Of a stretch of DNA of 64,000 nucleotides, positions 45,405-54,775 are shown one piece after another. The DNA comes from JAHBXL01 sp964409775. GTDB lineage: Bacteria > Planctomycetota > Phycisphaerae > Phycisphaerales > UBA1924. Below the pieces are notes generated by a model. The model saw only the letters and a list, made by a program, of their open reading frames with translations, made no database searches and had not been told where the DNA came from. Location: assembly GCA_964409775.1 (NCBI GenBank), contig CAYPEI010000002.1, forward strand, positions 208,138 through 272,137, in the 5' to 3' direction. A program made the translations under genes and the position numbers. Position 1 is the stretch's first letter, and every line of letters begins with the position of its first letter.

Positions 45405-47180
45405 TCACGCATACGCGTGCAGCCCCGGCAGCAGCAGGTTCACGCCAAAGTATGTCCACAGCATCACGATGAACCCCAGCACGCTCATCCACGCCGTCAC
45501 CAGCCCCCGGTTCTTCATGCCCGTCAGCCGCAGGTGGATCACGATCAGGTACACGATCCACGTCACCAGCGCCCACAGTTCCTTGGGGTCAAACGCCCAC
45601 CACCGGCCCCAGGAGTGATCCGCCCACCATGCGCCCAGCAGGATCCCGACCCCCAGCGTCCAGAACGCCAGTTGCAGGATGATCATCTGCGCCTTGTCAA
45701 GGTCGCTCAGCACCCGCGCCGTCCCCGCCGGCTCGCCCTCCTCGATCCCCAGCGCCCCCGCCGACATCGCGCCCACCTCGCCCATCGCCAGCATCGGCCC
45801 GCCGCTCACCCCCGCCTTCAACCTCGCCGCGTAGTGCGTGCCCAGGTAGAACAGGCTCACCATGAACCCCAGCGCGATCAGCCCGTAACTCACCAGCACC
45901 GTCGTCACGTGATACTTCAGCAGCACGCTGGTGTTCAGGATCGCCGCTTCCCGCTCCACGCTCACGCCCGGGATGCCCGTCTGCGTCGCCGTCAGCAGCA
46001 CCATGAACCCCACCCCCGCCGCCGCCGCGCCAAACAGCCATTGCCGCCGCGCGATCATGATCACCGACCCCACCAGCGCCGCGAACAGGCTCAGCCCCGT
46101 CATCGACTCGAACTGGTTCTGGATCGCGAAGCGCTCCGCGATGATGCACCTGGCCACGAACCCGAATCCGTGCATGCCCAGCGCGCCGATCAGCGTCGTC
46201 ACCCCGGCGACCGCGAGCCACTTCCGCCCCGTCCCGAACGCCAGCAGCAGCAGCAGCAGCGCACACGCGTACAGCCAGTACCCCCACTCAAACGCGTTCA
46301 CCCGGTTGTACACCGCCTCCAGCGACCGCCGCCCCGCCGGATAGTTCTCCGCGTTGATCTTCGGCGCCTCCGCCGCGAGCATGCGAATCGCCTCATTCGC
46401 CTTCGCCGCATCCCCCGCGCGCCACGCGACGCCCAGCGCCGCTGTCGCCGCCGACACCTTCGACTCTGCCGGCTGTTCCGACAGGTGATGCCACGCCGAT
46501 TCCTTCCCCTGCGGCGCAACCATCAGCAGGTTCCGCCACGAGTCCTGGTACAGCGAGAACGACTCGCTCACCTGCCCCAGCGCCCGCTGCGTCGGGTTGT
46601 CCATCGGCAGCCGCGGCCCGATCTCCCGCCACGCCACCATCAACTCGCCCGGCTTCAGCCGCCCCAGCCGCTTCCACCACTCCACCTCGTCCTTGTCCGT
46701 GTACATCGCCGCAAGGAACGCCTCCCGCAGCGGCAGATACTCCACGTGGATCAGCGGCTTGTCGAGGTAGTACGCCGGATCGATGACCAGATCCAGATAC
46801 GTGAACAGCGGGTCGTAGTGCTTCTTGTCCGCCTTCCCGTCGCCGCCGATCTTGAAGTCCACAAAGTCCCGCCGCCCAAGGATCTCCCGCACCGTCTCCC
46901 GCGCCAGCGTGTCCAGGATCTTCACCCGGCCGTTATGAAACACCGCCAGGTCGCGCAGCGGCCCAAGGTCCACCGCCGCGGCGAACGCCCGCTTCGAGTC
47001 GACATCCATCGTCTGCGACACCGGCGCTCCGAACGGGTTGCGCTCCCCCTCGCTCGAGTCCGAAATCGCCTGCGTCTTCGGGTGTGCATTGCCCTCGGGC
47101 GCGGTCTGGGCAAGTGCCCATGCTCCGTGCAGCACGACCGCCAGCACACCCACGAGCAGGTTCAAGTTCCCGAGTTTCAT
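45405..47180 (-). CDS. ccsA: System II cytochrome c biogenesis protein CcsA with extra N-terminal domain
   Basis: Heme handling half of the ResB/CcsA synthase that ligates heme to apocytochromes c. 591 residues. After a signal-like helix (about 5-24) come about 290 residues of a soluble domain, then about eight helices with the CcsA/CcmC heme motif in HSWGRWWAFDPKELWAL near the C-terminus. The soluble N-terminal domain is not part of minimal CcsA. ATG 47180 (KLGNLNLLVG follows) was chosen over an upstream start that would overlap the resB end. Lies 40 bases after resB on the same strand. Confidence 0.9.
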   Translation of the reverse strand: MKLGNLNLLVGVLAVVLHGAWALAQTAPEGNAHPKTQAISDSSEGERNPFGAPVSQTMDVDSKRAFAAAVDLGPLRDLAVFHNGRVKILDTLARETVREILGRRDFVDFKIGGDGKADKKHYDPLFTYLDLVIDPAYYLDKPLIHVEYLPLREAFLAAMYTDKDEVEWWKRLGRLKPGELMVAWREIGPRLPMDNPTQRALGQVSESFSLYQDSWRNLLMVAPQGKESAWHHLSEQPAESKVSAATAALGVAWRAGDAAKANEAIRMLAAEAPKINAENYPAGRRSLEAVYNRVNAFEWGYWLYACALLLLLLAFGTGRKWLAVAGVTTLIGALGMHGFGFVARCIIAERFAIQNQFESMTGLSLFAALVGSVIMIARRQWLFGAAAAGVGFMVLLTATQTGIPGVSVEREAAILNTSVLLKYHVTTVLVSYGLIALGFMVSLFYLGTHYAARLKAGVSGGPMLAMGEVGAMSAGALGIEEGEPAGTARVLSDLDKAQMIILQLAFWTLGVGILLGAWWADHSWGRWWAFDPKELWALVTWIVYLIVIHLRLTGMKNRGLVTAWMSVLGFIVMLWTYFGVNLLLPGLHAYA

Positions 47181-47220
47181 GCTCGCCTTCCTTCCCGGCG
47201 GGTCGCCAACGACCCACCGT

Positions 47221-49899
47221 TCACACCTTCGCCCCGTCCACATCCGAACCAGTCAGCGGAGCCGAACCGTTGGCCGCGGCGTTTTCTCTGTGCTCTTTAC
47301 GTCCGCTCGCTGGTCTCTGTGCACCTGCCTTGAGACTCGCCTGGATCTTCTTCTTCCGATACCGCAGGATCGCCGGCTTCACGTAAAACGCCCACGGGAT
47401 CCCGATGCTCATCATCACCGCCCCCGCCGCGATCACGTAGATCCCCGGGTTGTTCCCGACTCCCAGGATCGTGAACCGCGCAAACGGCCGCGCCGCCTTG
47501 CCCGCCTCCACCATCGCCTTGCTCTCCCGCCACCCCTGCGCATCCCAACCCGCCTGGCTGAACTTGTACTGGTTCGGGATGATCAGGCTCCACAACCGCC
47601 CCGCCCAGTTCACCGGCGCGGGCACATCTTCCCGCGGGATGAACGGCACCCGCACCAGCAGCGGCTCGTTCAGGCTCGTCTTCCGCTCGCGGTCCTGGTA
47701 CAACCCGCCCCAACGACTCATCACCAACAGGTCCGACCGATAGTCCCGCGGCGTGTCGCTGTGCGGATACGGGTCCATGTGGAAGTTCATCAGCCGGACC
47801 TCAAACGGCAACTTGTGCCACACCCGCCCGAACGCCACGGTGATCCGCCGGCCGTCCGGCAGATCGACCGACCGTTCCAGGTCGCTCCCCAGGCCCATGT
47901 ACTGCGAAAACGGCACCCACACCACGCGCGAGAACGTGGCATCGTTCTTCAGTCCGACCCGCACCGCCATCACCGCGCGCTTGTGCGTGCCCACGTCGCT
48001 CTTGACCTGCTGCTCCGGCGGCACGCTCAGCGGAGCCTCCACCAGCATCGCGCTGTCCGACCGCAGCCCCAGCCGCAGCCGCAGCGACGCCGCGATCTGC
48101 ACGAAGTCCCCCGGCTTCAGGTTCTCCGTCACCTTCGGATCGGCATCCGGCAGACGCACGATCGCCCGCACCGTTCCCGCGCCCTCCCCCGCGACGCGCT
48201 CGTCCAGGTACACCTGCAGAATCGAAGCGTCGATGTACGTGATCCGCAGCGAAGGGTCCGCGGCCCGGCGCGTCGGCATGCCGCGCTCGTTCAGCGTCTC
48301 CAGCATGTCCTGGCTGATCTCCGGGAAACGGTGATACACCCAGCGATCGAACGCCACCGGCTTCTCCGCGCCCTCGGCCTGCGGCGGCTCCACCCGCACG
48401 ATCGCCACGCTCGAAGTCGCCCCCTGGTACCCCGGCGTGATGATCGGAAACGGCGACGACGCCTCCAGCGCGCGGACCTCGAGTTGATACCCCGTCTCCC
48501 CCACGCGGATCCTCTGCCCCACCTTCGCCGGGTACACCGCCCGGAAGCCCGTCGCCGGGTGCTCCACCACCAGCGCGTGCCGCGCATCCCGCGGCAGTCG
48601 CGTCGTCAGGTCCGCCCACCGTCGCGGGTCCATCCCCCGCGTGTACTCCACCCCCAGAACGTCCAGCACATCCACACGCTGCGCGGGCGAATCGGGAAGA
48701 AACCGGTACGTCTTCCGCGGCGTGGACTCCGAGCCGCCCTCCCGCTCCGGCGTCGTGAGAAACAGTTCCGCCTCGCGCAGCCGAACCGCTCCCGCCGCCC
48801 CCGTCCCGGCTCCCGCCGCGTTCTCCCCGGCCTTGTCCGCCGGCGGGACCACCCAGCGCGAAACCAGTGTCGCGTACGCGCTGTACCCCACAATCCGGAA
48901 CGTCACGTCGTCCGCCGTCACCCGGTGCTGGATGTCGGTGCTCGCGATCGGCGACTCGATCGACAGCGGACCAAGGTCCCGCATCGACGCGTCCTGCTCA
49001 AATCCGTTTTCCCCCGGCCCCGCCGCCGCGAGGTTGTAATCGTTGTACCGCGGCAGCCCCTTCAGCGGCCGTTGCTCCCATCCGCCCGGGCTTCCCGCGG
49101 GCAGCGGCGACTGCTGCACCCACAGCGCGACCGCCGTGTTGTCGTAGAACCCTCCCTCCGGCCGCCCCGCGGCCGGAACGCCCGCCGCATCCGGCGGCCC
49201 CGCCTGCAGCAGCATGTCCCCTTCCTGCTTCAGCGAGCCGTACACCACGCTCCCCAGCGCGATCGTCACGATCCCCGTGTGCACCGTCAGCACGCCCAGG
49301 TTCACGAACGAGAACTCGATCCGCCGCACCGTCGCGACCACCATGTTCACCACGAACGCCACCAGCACCACCCGCAGCGGCCACCACGAATAGAACTCCA
49401 GTTCCGACATCTCCATCATCGGCAGACGCCGGAACTGCACGCTCTTGTACCGCTCGACAAAGTCCGCGAAGAACCGCACCCCGTGCGCCGCGCTCTCGCC
49501 CAGCGCCGCCGGCCGATAGTGCACCACCGGCCACACCAGCGCATACCACGCGAACGACGAGATCACCACCAGCCCGATCAGCGCCAGCAAACTCAGCGCA
49601 AACCGCGCCGCAGCCGGCAGCCCCGCGCGCCGCATCAGTTTTCCGCCCAGCCACACCGGCGCCACCGACCCCGCGAGCACCGTTCCCGCCGCCGTCAGCC
49701 CGTACAGCGCCCACGTCGGCGCCAGCGCGATCAGCCCGATCGGCACGCTCGCAAGGATCCCGTACAGCGACACCAGCGTCAGCAGCACCACCGCCAGCGG
49801 GATCCCGCTGAACGTGCGCAGCAGCCACCGCACCGGCACCAGCGCGCCCGTCAGGTGCTGCTCATCCCACTTCTTCGAGCGGATCCACTTCGCGCTCAT
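47221..49899 (-). CDS. resB: System II cytochrome c biogenesis protein ResB (Ccs1), large
   Basis: The partner that holds apocytochrome c for heme ligation. 892 residues, larger than typical ResB (450-650). Four N-terminal helices (SGIPLAVVLLTLVSLYGILASVPIG is the start of the ResB domain, about 31-55), a helix pair near 160-240, then a very long extracytoplasmic domain (about 240-830) and one C-terminal helix followed by YRKKKIQ. It shares an operon with ccsA and lies beside the operon encoding at least seven heme-c sites. Confidence 0.9.
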   Translation of the reverse strand: MSAKWIRSKKWDEQHLTGALVPVRWLLRTFSGIPLAVVLLTLVSLYGILASVPIGLIALAPTWALYGLTAAGTVLAGSVAPVWLGGKLMRRAGLPAAARFALSLLALIGLVVISSFAWYALVWPVVHYRPAALGESAAHGVRFFADFVERYKSVQFRRLPMMEMSELEFYSWWPLRVVLVAFVVNMVVATVRRIEFSFVNLGVLTVHTGIVTIALGSVVYGSLKQEGDMLLQAGPPDAAGVPAAGRPEGGFYDNTAVALWVQQSPLPAGSPGGWEQRPLKGLPRYNDYNLAAAGPGENGFEQDASMRDLGPLSIESPIASTDIQHRVTADDVTFRIVGYSAYATLVSRWVVPPADKAGENAAGAGTGAAGAVRLREAELFLTTPEREGGSESTPRKTYRFLPDSPAQRVDVLDVLGVEYTRGMDPRRWADLTTRLPRDARHALVVEHPATGFRAVYPAKVGQRIRVGETGYQLEVRALEASSPFPIITPGYQGATSSVAIVRVEPPQAEGAEKPVAFDRWVYHRFPEISQDMLETLNERGMPTRRAADPSLRITYIDASILQVYLDERVAGEGAGTVRAIVRLPDADPKVTENLKPGDFVQIAASLRLRLGLRSDSAMLVEAPLSVPPEQQVKSDVGTHKRAVMAVRVGLKNDATFSRVVWVPFSQYMGLGSDLERSVDLPDGRRITVAFGRVWHKLPFEVRLMNFHMDPYPHSDTPRDYRSDLLVMSRWGGLYQDRERKTSLNEPLLVRVPFIPREDVPAPVNWAGRLWSLIIPNQYKFSQAGWDAQGWRESKAMVEAGKAARPFARFTILGVGNNPGIYVIAAGAVMMSIGIPWAFYVKPAILRYRKKKIQASLKAGAQRPASGRKEHRENAAANGSAPLTGSDVDGAKV

Positions 49900-49946
49900 G
49901 CGCCCCGCCTCCCCGCTGCCCGCGCCTCCCAGGTTCCGCCGCGTCG

Positions 49947-49952
49947 ATCATA
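49947..49952 (-). promoter_or_regulatory. Possible -10 box for resB-ccsA
   Basis: TATGAT on the minus strand, giving a leader of about 40 bases to the ATG at 49899. A second candidate, TATAGT, is at 50018-50023. No good -35 is visible for either. The gap 49900-50074 is AT-richer than its surroundings. Confidence 0.35.
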
Positions 49953-50052
49953 TCCTTCCATAATCCAAACCGCCTTCCGAGGATTCGAACCGACTGCGGC
50001 CGCCTCCCGCACCATCCACTATACGTCTCCGCCTTCACACACGATTCACTCG

Positions 50053-50069
50053 TTCCTGTAAAACAGGAA
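50053..50069. repeat. Small perfect palindrome after amidohydrolase gene
   Basis: TTCCTGT/AAA/ACAGGAA, a 7-bp stem, 6 bases beyond the stop of the minus-strand amidohydrolase. It may be a terminator for that gene, but no T-run follows the stem in that direction; a regulator operator is an alternative. Confidence 0.4.
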
Positions 50070-50074
50070 AAAGT

Positions 50075-51481
50075 TCAGCCTAGCAGCAACTGCGACGGAG
50101 CAACACTCGCCAGTGCCTGCTCAACGGGTGAGCAGTGAACCGCGTTGCCTCGATCCTCCACATCCACACCGACTAGCCCGGCCAGAGCCGCGCCCGGCGT
50201 GAACGCGAACGCCTCCATCGGCAACCCCAGCGCGGCCGCGCCGTTCACCGTCCCCATCGCCAGAAGTGTCCGCGCATCGGCGCCGTCGCGCCGCCACAGC
50301 AACCGCATCTCATCCAGGATGCTCATGCCGCGGCCGCCCTCTGCCGGTGTGCTCGCGGCGGTGGGGGGGAGGTTGACCAGTGAGTCGGTGCCCAGCGCGA
50401 CGTTGATCCCCGCGCCGATCATGTCCCGGTACCGATGCGGACCGAAGTGCCGGTGTGCGCCGAAGTACTCCGATGCCCGCGGGCAGTACACCACCGAGCA
50501 CCCTGCGCCGGCGAGCAGTTCGATGTCCGCATCCGACGCGTCATTCACGTGCGCAAGCACCGCGCCCGATTCCGCGAGCGTCGGCGCCATGTGCGCAACC
50601 GGCGACAGACCGCGTCCGGCTTCAACCTCGATTGATTCATCCCACACTCCGAGTCGCTCGAGCAACTCCCGCATCGGGCCGGTCGCCCCGCCGACAAACC
50701 TCCGCTCTTCCAGCGACTCCGCCAGGTGCGTCGTCAGCCGCAGCCCGCGCTTGCCCGCCTCCGCGCACGCCCACCGGTAAGCCTCAATGCACACCGTGTT
50801 CGGCGCGTGCGGTTGCAGGCCGATGCGGGCACGCCGGCCCGTGTCGCCCTCCGGCCCGAGCATGTCCCCCTTCATCGCTTCGTCGATCAGACCCGGCAGC
50901 CACTGCCTGTATCGCTCGCGCCCCGTCCCGATCGCGAAGAACTCCAGGAACGACACCCCCGCCATTCCCGCTTCGCGCATGGTCCGCCACGGAACCAGGC
51001 TCGCCCGCGCAGGCGCGGACCGCGCTGCGCCGGCGATATCGCCCACCGCTGCCACGCCCGCGCTGCGCGACAACTCGATCCCCCGCGCAACCGAAGCGCG
51101 AACCGCCTCCTCATCCGCCGCCCGGCCCGTCCGGATCACCTCCACCCACGGCATGAATCCCGTGTCCGGGTCATGCTCCCGCGGCCCAAGGTGCGTGAGG
51201 TCCAGGTGCGTGTGCGCGTTCACAAGCCCGGGCAGCAGCACCGTCCCGGGCAACTCAACCACCACTGCGCCGCGCGCTCGCGGATCCTGATCCACGTCCG
51301 GCCCCGAGCCGATCGCCAGAAGCCGCGGGCGCGAATCACTCGCAGGACGGGAAGCCCCTTGCCGCGCATCCAGCAGCACAGAGACCGGCGACCAGCATCC
51401 GCCCGCCGCATCCTGTGCGCCGGCGGCGTTGATGCGAATCGGCGAAACTTGCGCCGCGGCGCGTAAGCCTTGGAGATTCAT
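50075..51481 (-). CDS. Amidohydrolase of the cytosine/adenosine deaminase type
   Basis: Metal-dependent hydrolase, 468 residues. Metal ligands: NAHTHLDLTH (HxH), HLAES, HVND and the catalytic GTDS. The order fits the AMP-/chloro-hydrolase branch that includes methylthioadenosine/S-adenosylhomocysteine deaminases and aminodeoxyfutalosine deaminase (futalosine menaquinone pathway); I cannot choose between them. The N-terminal 80 residues are long and weakly conserved. The start ATG (51481) lacks a strong Shine-Dalgarno. Confidence 0.85.
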   Translation of the reverse strand: MNLQGLRAAAQVSPIRINAAGAQDAAGGCWSPVSVLLDARQGASRPASDSRPRLLAIGSGPDVDQDPRARGAVVVELPGTVLLPGLVNAHTHLDLTHLGPREHDPDTGFMPWVEVIRTGRAADEEAVRASVARGIELSRSAGVAAVGDIAGAARSAPARASLVPWRTMREAGMAGVSFLEFFAIGTGRERYRQWLPGLIDEAMKGDMLGPEGDTGRRARIGLQPHAPNTVCIEAYRWACAEAGKRGLRLTTHLAESLEERRFVGGATGPMRELLERLGVWDESIEVEAGRGLSPVAHMAPTLAESGAVLAHVNDASDADIELLAGAGCSVVYCPRASEYFGAHRHFGPHRYRDMIGAGINVALGTDSLVNLPPTAASTPAEGGRGMSILDEMRLLWRRDGADARTLLAMGTVNGAAALGLPMEAFAFTPGAALAGLVGVDVEDRGNAVHCSPVEQALASVAPSQLLLG

Positions 51482-51523
51482 GGACTTCGTGATTCCGGCC
51501 CGAAGATTCGGCGAGCAAGGGTA

Positions 51524-51552
51524 CTGACGTTTCCCCGGCAAGAGAGTATGCT
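51524..51552 (+). promoter_or_regulatory. Sigma70-type promoter for OmpA-like lipoprotein
   Basis: CTGACG (51524-51529), 17-base spacer, TATGCT (51547-51552). Leader of about 54 bases ending in AAGGGAG before the ATG at 51613, the strongest promoter/RBS combination in the window. Confidence 0.55.
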
Positions 51553-51612
51553 CTGGCCGCTCGAAACAGCCCCCCGGGAACAAGTGATCAACCAAGTGAA
51601 GGGAGTCCTGGC

Positions 51613-52473
51613 ATGAACGGATTGAACATGATGCGATTCGCGCGTCGCGGCGCAGTGCTCGTCGCGGCACTTTCCGCGGCCGTCCTCGGCGGATGCAACG
51701 CCGGGACCAACAACCTCGTCGAGGCCAACCGCGCCCTCACCGACCGCAACGCGGCCCTCACCGCGCAGGTCGACTCTCTCAACACCCTCAACCAGCAACT
51801 CCAGTCCGAACTCACCCGACGCAACCAACTCGTCGACGAGCAGGCCCGCATCATCGCCGACCTTCGCGGCGGCCGCGCGGGCCTCGAGGCCCAACTCGCC
51901 GCGCTCGACGCCAAGTTCGCCGGTCTCCGCTTCGGCGACCTCGACCCCACCACCGACTCCGCCCTCCGCGAACTCGCCTCCCAGTACGGCGACATCCTCG
52001 AGTACGACTCGGCCCGCGGCATGCTCCGCTTCAAGAGCGATCTCACCTTCGCCTCCGGCTCCGACCAACTCAACGACAGCGTCAAGGGTGCGCTCACCAA
52101 ACTCGGACAGATCCTCAACTCCGCCGCCCGCAACTACGAGGTCCGCGTCGTCGGCCACACCGACACCCAGCGCGTCCGTCAACTCGCCGGCCGCAACTTC
52201 AAGAACAACATCGAACTCTCCGCCTTCCGCTCCATCTCCGTCCGCAACTTCCTCGTCGATTCCGCCGCGGTGGCCCCGCAGCGCTTCGAGATCGCCGGCC
52301 GCGGCGAGTTCGATCCCCTCGTCCCCAACACCGCCAGCGGCAACACCCCGCAGAACCGCCGCGTCGAGGTCTTCCTCGGCCGCGCCATCGCCGGTTCGAG
52401 CATCACCACCATGCCCGACCGCGCGACCGACGCCCCGACCCGCCAGCCGGTTCGGGAAGAAATCATGAAGTAA
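51613..52473 (+). CDS. OmpA-family (Pal-like) lipoprotein with coiled coil
   Basis: A 286-residue outer-membrane lipoprotein that should bind peptidoglycan. Signal peptide with lipobox VLGGC (cysteine about 28), a coiled-coil of about 80 residues (NNLVEANRALTDRNAALTAQ and on), then an OmpA C-terminal domain: VVGHTDTQRV, NIELSAFRSISVRNFL, GRGEFDPLVPNT, NRRVEVFL. It is monocistronic, with a promoter at 51524-51552 and a terminator at 52506-52545, as expected for an abundant envelope protein. Confidence 0.92.
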   Translation: MNGLNMMRFARRGAVLVAALSAAVLGGCNAGTNNLVEANRALTDRNAALTAQVDSLNTLNQQLQSELTRRNQLVDEQARIIADLRGGRAGLEAQLAALDAKFAGLRFGDLDPTTDSALRELASQYGDILEYDSARGMLRFKSDLTFASGSDQLNDSVKGALTKLGQILNSAARNYEVRVVGHTDTQRVRQLAGRNFKNNIELSAFRSISVRNFLVDSAAVAPQRFEIAGRGEFDPLVPNTASGNTPQNRRVEVFLGRAIAGSSITTMPDRATDAPTRQPVREEIMK

Positions 52474-52505
52474 CCCGGCCCGCTCCGGGTCGATGAACTC
52501 TCTGC

Positions 52506-52545
52506 GAGGCCCGTGCCGCGAACCGGCGCGGGCCTCCTGCGTTTT
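52506..52545 (+). terminator. Rho-independent terminator of OmpA-like gene
   Basis: A 13-bp GC-rich stem (52506-52518 with 52524-52536, one G-T pair), loop CGAAC, then CTGCG and TTTT ending at 52545. Confidence 0.72.
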
Positions 52546-52582
52546 GCAGCCCGCGACATCGGCACGCGGATCGCATCGCGGG

Positions 52583-52588
52583 TACGCT
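52583..52588 (+). promoter_or_regulatory. -10 box for AI-2E/PerM permease gene
   Basis: TACGCT with a 6-base spacer to the ATG at 52595; same geometry as recG. Confidence 0.6.
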
Positions 52589-52594
52589 CTCGAC

Positions 52595-54025
52595 ATGCCG
52601 GGAAAACCCAGCAAGCCGTCCAGCCCTCAGCCCGAGCCCGGCCCCGCCGCCGCGCCCGACCTCGACTGGCGCAGGCTCCGCCTCTGGCAGATCCAGCCCA
52701 TCCGCGATGCGCTGGTCCTCCTGGGCGTCATCGGCCTGCTCTATGTCGGCTATCTCTGCAGCATCGTCACCGTGCCCATGCTGCTCGCCCTCGCGCTGGC
52801 CTACCTCGTCGAGCCCGTCGTCGCCTGGGCCACCGGCCGCTTCCGCTGGATCAGCCGCCAGGGCGCCGCCGTCGCCGTCATTGTCCTTGCCGGCGCGCTC
52901 GTGGTCGTCCCCGTGACCGTCGGCGTCGGCTTCGCCGTGGTGCAGGGCAGCGCGCTCGTCCGCACCGTCGCCGAGAATACCGCCCGCGTCGTCGCATCCG
53001 TTCAGGCCGAGACGCCCGAGCAGCAGGCCGCCGCCCGCGAGAAACTCCCGCCCTCGCTCCGCGATGTCGGCGCATGGATCACCGACCTCCGCCGCGATGT
53101 CGAGGCCTACCGCGCCCGTCAGGCCGAACGCGCGCAGCCCATCCATCCCGCGGTTCCGCTTCCCGCCCAGCCCCAGTCCGAAGCCGCCAAGCCCGACGCG
53201 GCCCAGCCGACGGACGATGACGACTTCCCCACCTGGAAACTCCAACTCTTCGACGGCGTCCAGATCGGCATCCGCTGGATCCAGAACAACGCCGAAACCC
53301 TTTCGCGGAACATCGGCCAGCAGGCCCTCGGCACCGGCGTCGTCGCCTTCACCGCCATCCTTGGCGGGTTGCAGAAACTCACCTACTTCATCTTCACCGC
53401 CTGCCTCACCGCCTTCTTCTTCTTTTTCTTCTGCACCGGCTACGGCGCGGTCCTCGACTTCTGGGCCGATCTCCTCCCCGAACGCAAGAAGGGCCGCGTC
53501 ATCGACCTCGTCCGCAAGATGGACCGCGTGGTCGCCGGCTTCATCCGCGGCCGCATCACCATCTGCCTCATCCTCGCCGTCTACGTCACCACGGCCTACT
53601 GGCTCATCGGCGTCCCCTCGCCCCTCCTCCTCGGCCCCGCCATCGGCCTGCTCTTCATTGTCCCCTACGTCCACGCCGTCGGGGTCCCCATCGCCATCAT
53701 CCTGATGGCCATCGACCCCAGCGCCGCGGCGTGGCCGCAGTGGTGGTGGATCGTCTTCGCGCCCATCGGCGTCTACATCGGCGCCCAGTTGCTCGACGAC
53801 TGGATCCTCTCCCCCGCCATCCAGGGCAAGAGCACCGGCATGGACACCCCGACCATCCTCTTCGCCAGTTTTGCCGGCGGTGCGCTCGCCGGCGTCTACG
53901 GCCTGCTCCTGGCCATCCCCGTCGCCGCCTGCATCCGCATCCTCCTCCAGGAGGTCTTCTGGCCCGGCTTCCGCGAGTGGGGGAGGGGCAAGCAACGCGA
54001 CTTCCTCCCCATCGGCCGCGAATGA
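52595..54025 (+). CDS. AI-2E family (PerM/TqsA-type) membrane transporter
   Basis: A 476-residue membrane protein with about eight helices. The N-terminal pair (DALVLLGVIGLLYVGYL; VPMLLALALAYLVEPVV), a long soluble middle (about 120-235) and a C-terminal GLLFIVPYVHAVGVPIAIIL and PAIQGKSTGMDTPTILFASFAGGALAGVYGLLLAIPVAA match the AI-2E/UPF0118 family. Some members export autoinducer-2, others act as Na+/H+ antiporters; the substrate is unknown here. Leads a unit with trmD (9 bases apart). Confidence 0.88.
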   Translation: MPGKPSKPSSPQPEPGPAAAPDLDWRRLRLWQIQPIRDALVLLGVIGLLYVGYLCSIVTVPMLLALALAYLVEPVVAWATGRFRWISRQGAAVAVIVLAGALVVVPVTVGVGFAVVQGSALVRTVAENTARVVASVQAETPEQQAAAREKLPPSLRDVGAWITDLRRDVEAYRARQAERAQPIHPAVPLPAQPQSEAAKPDAAQPTDDDDFPTWKLQLFDGVQIGIRWIQNNAETLSRNIGQQALGTGVVAFTAILGGLQKLTYFIFTACLTAFFFFFFCTGYGAVLDFWADLLPERKKGRVIDLVRKMDRVVAGFIRGRITICLILAVYVTTAYWLIGVPSPLLLGPAIGLLFIVPYVHAVGVPIAIILMAIDPSAAAWPQWWWIVFAPIGVYIGAQLLDDWILSPAIQGKSTGMDTPTILFASFAGGALAGVYGLLLAIPVAACIRILLQEVFWPGFREWGRGKQRDFLPIGRE

Positions 54026-54034
54026 TCCCCCGCC

Positions 54035-54775
54035 ATGCCGCCGACGCGACTCCGATTCGACATCCTCACCACCTTCCCCGAGATGTTCGGTCCCGCCGAG
54101 GGCTGTGCGCTCAACTCCTCCATCCCTGCGCGCGCCCGTGCCGCGGGACTCGTCGAGTGGCACGCCCACAACATCCGCGACTGGGCCGGCAACAAGCACA
54201 ACAAGACCGATGACCGCCCCTTCGGCGGCGGCCCCGGAATGGTCATGATGTGCCAGCCCGTCTGGGACGCCGTCCACGCCGTCGAGGCGCTCGATCCCAG
54301 GCCCGCGATGCGCATCCTGCTCACGCCCCAGGGACGGCTCCTCAACCAGCAACTCGTCGAGGACCTCGCCAGGCGCGACCGCCTCCTCCTCATCGCCGGC
54401 CACTACGAGGGCATCGACGAGCGCGTCATCCGCGCCCTCGATCCGCTCGAAATCAGCCTCGGCGACTACGTCCTCAGCGGCGGCGAACTCGGCGCCATGG
54501 TCCTCATCGACGCCGTCACCCGCCTCCTCCCCGGCGCGATCGGCCACGAGGACTCCGCCGCCGAAGACTCCTTCTCCTCCATCACCGTCGACCCGAAATC
54601 CGGCCGCGCGATCCGCCTGCTCGACTGCCCGCACTACACCAAGCCGCGCGAGTGGAACGGTGTCGCCGTGCCCGAGGTCCTGCTCTCCGGCGATCACGGC
54701 GCGGTCGACCGCTGGCGACTCGAGCAGCGACTGGCCCGCACCCGCGAGCGAAGACCCGACCTGTTGCGCGATTAG
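54035..54775 (+). CDS. trmD: tRNA (guanine-N1)-methyltransferase TrmD
   Basis: Methylates G37 of tRNAs with SAM, preventing +1 frameshifts. 246 residues. Hallmarks: FDILTTFPEMF at the start, DDRPFGGGPGMVMMCQP, LLIAGHYEGIDERV, and GDYVLSGGELGAMVLIDAVTR, the SAM-binding trefoil knot. It is away from the usual rpsP-rimM-rplS companions, none of which occur in this window. Stop overlaps the convergent DUF4126 gene by 4 bases. Confidence 0.95.
   Translation: MPPTRLRFDILTTFPEMFGPAEGCALNSSIPARARAAGLVEWHAHNIRDWAGNKHNKTDDRPFGGGPGMVMMCQPVWDAVHAVEALDPRPAMRILLTPQGRLLNQQLVEDLARRDRLLLIAGHYEGIDERVIRALDPLEISLGDYVLSGGELGAMVLIDAVTRLLPGAIGHEDSAAEDSFSSITVDPKSGRAIRLLDCPHYTKPREWNGVAVPEVLLSGDHGAVDRWRLEQRLARTRERRPDLLRD

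Noticed and set aside
49975..50030. GGATTCGAACC, which looks like the T-arm of a tRNA on the minus strand
   Set aside because: The flanking bases do not form the 5-bp T stem, and no acceptor or anticodon stem can be drawn around it.
47038..50061. A 1007-residue Arg/His/Pro-rich plus-strand frame opposite resB
   Set aside because: No motifs, extreme Arg/Pro/His content, and complete overlap with a recognised membrane protein.
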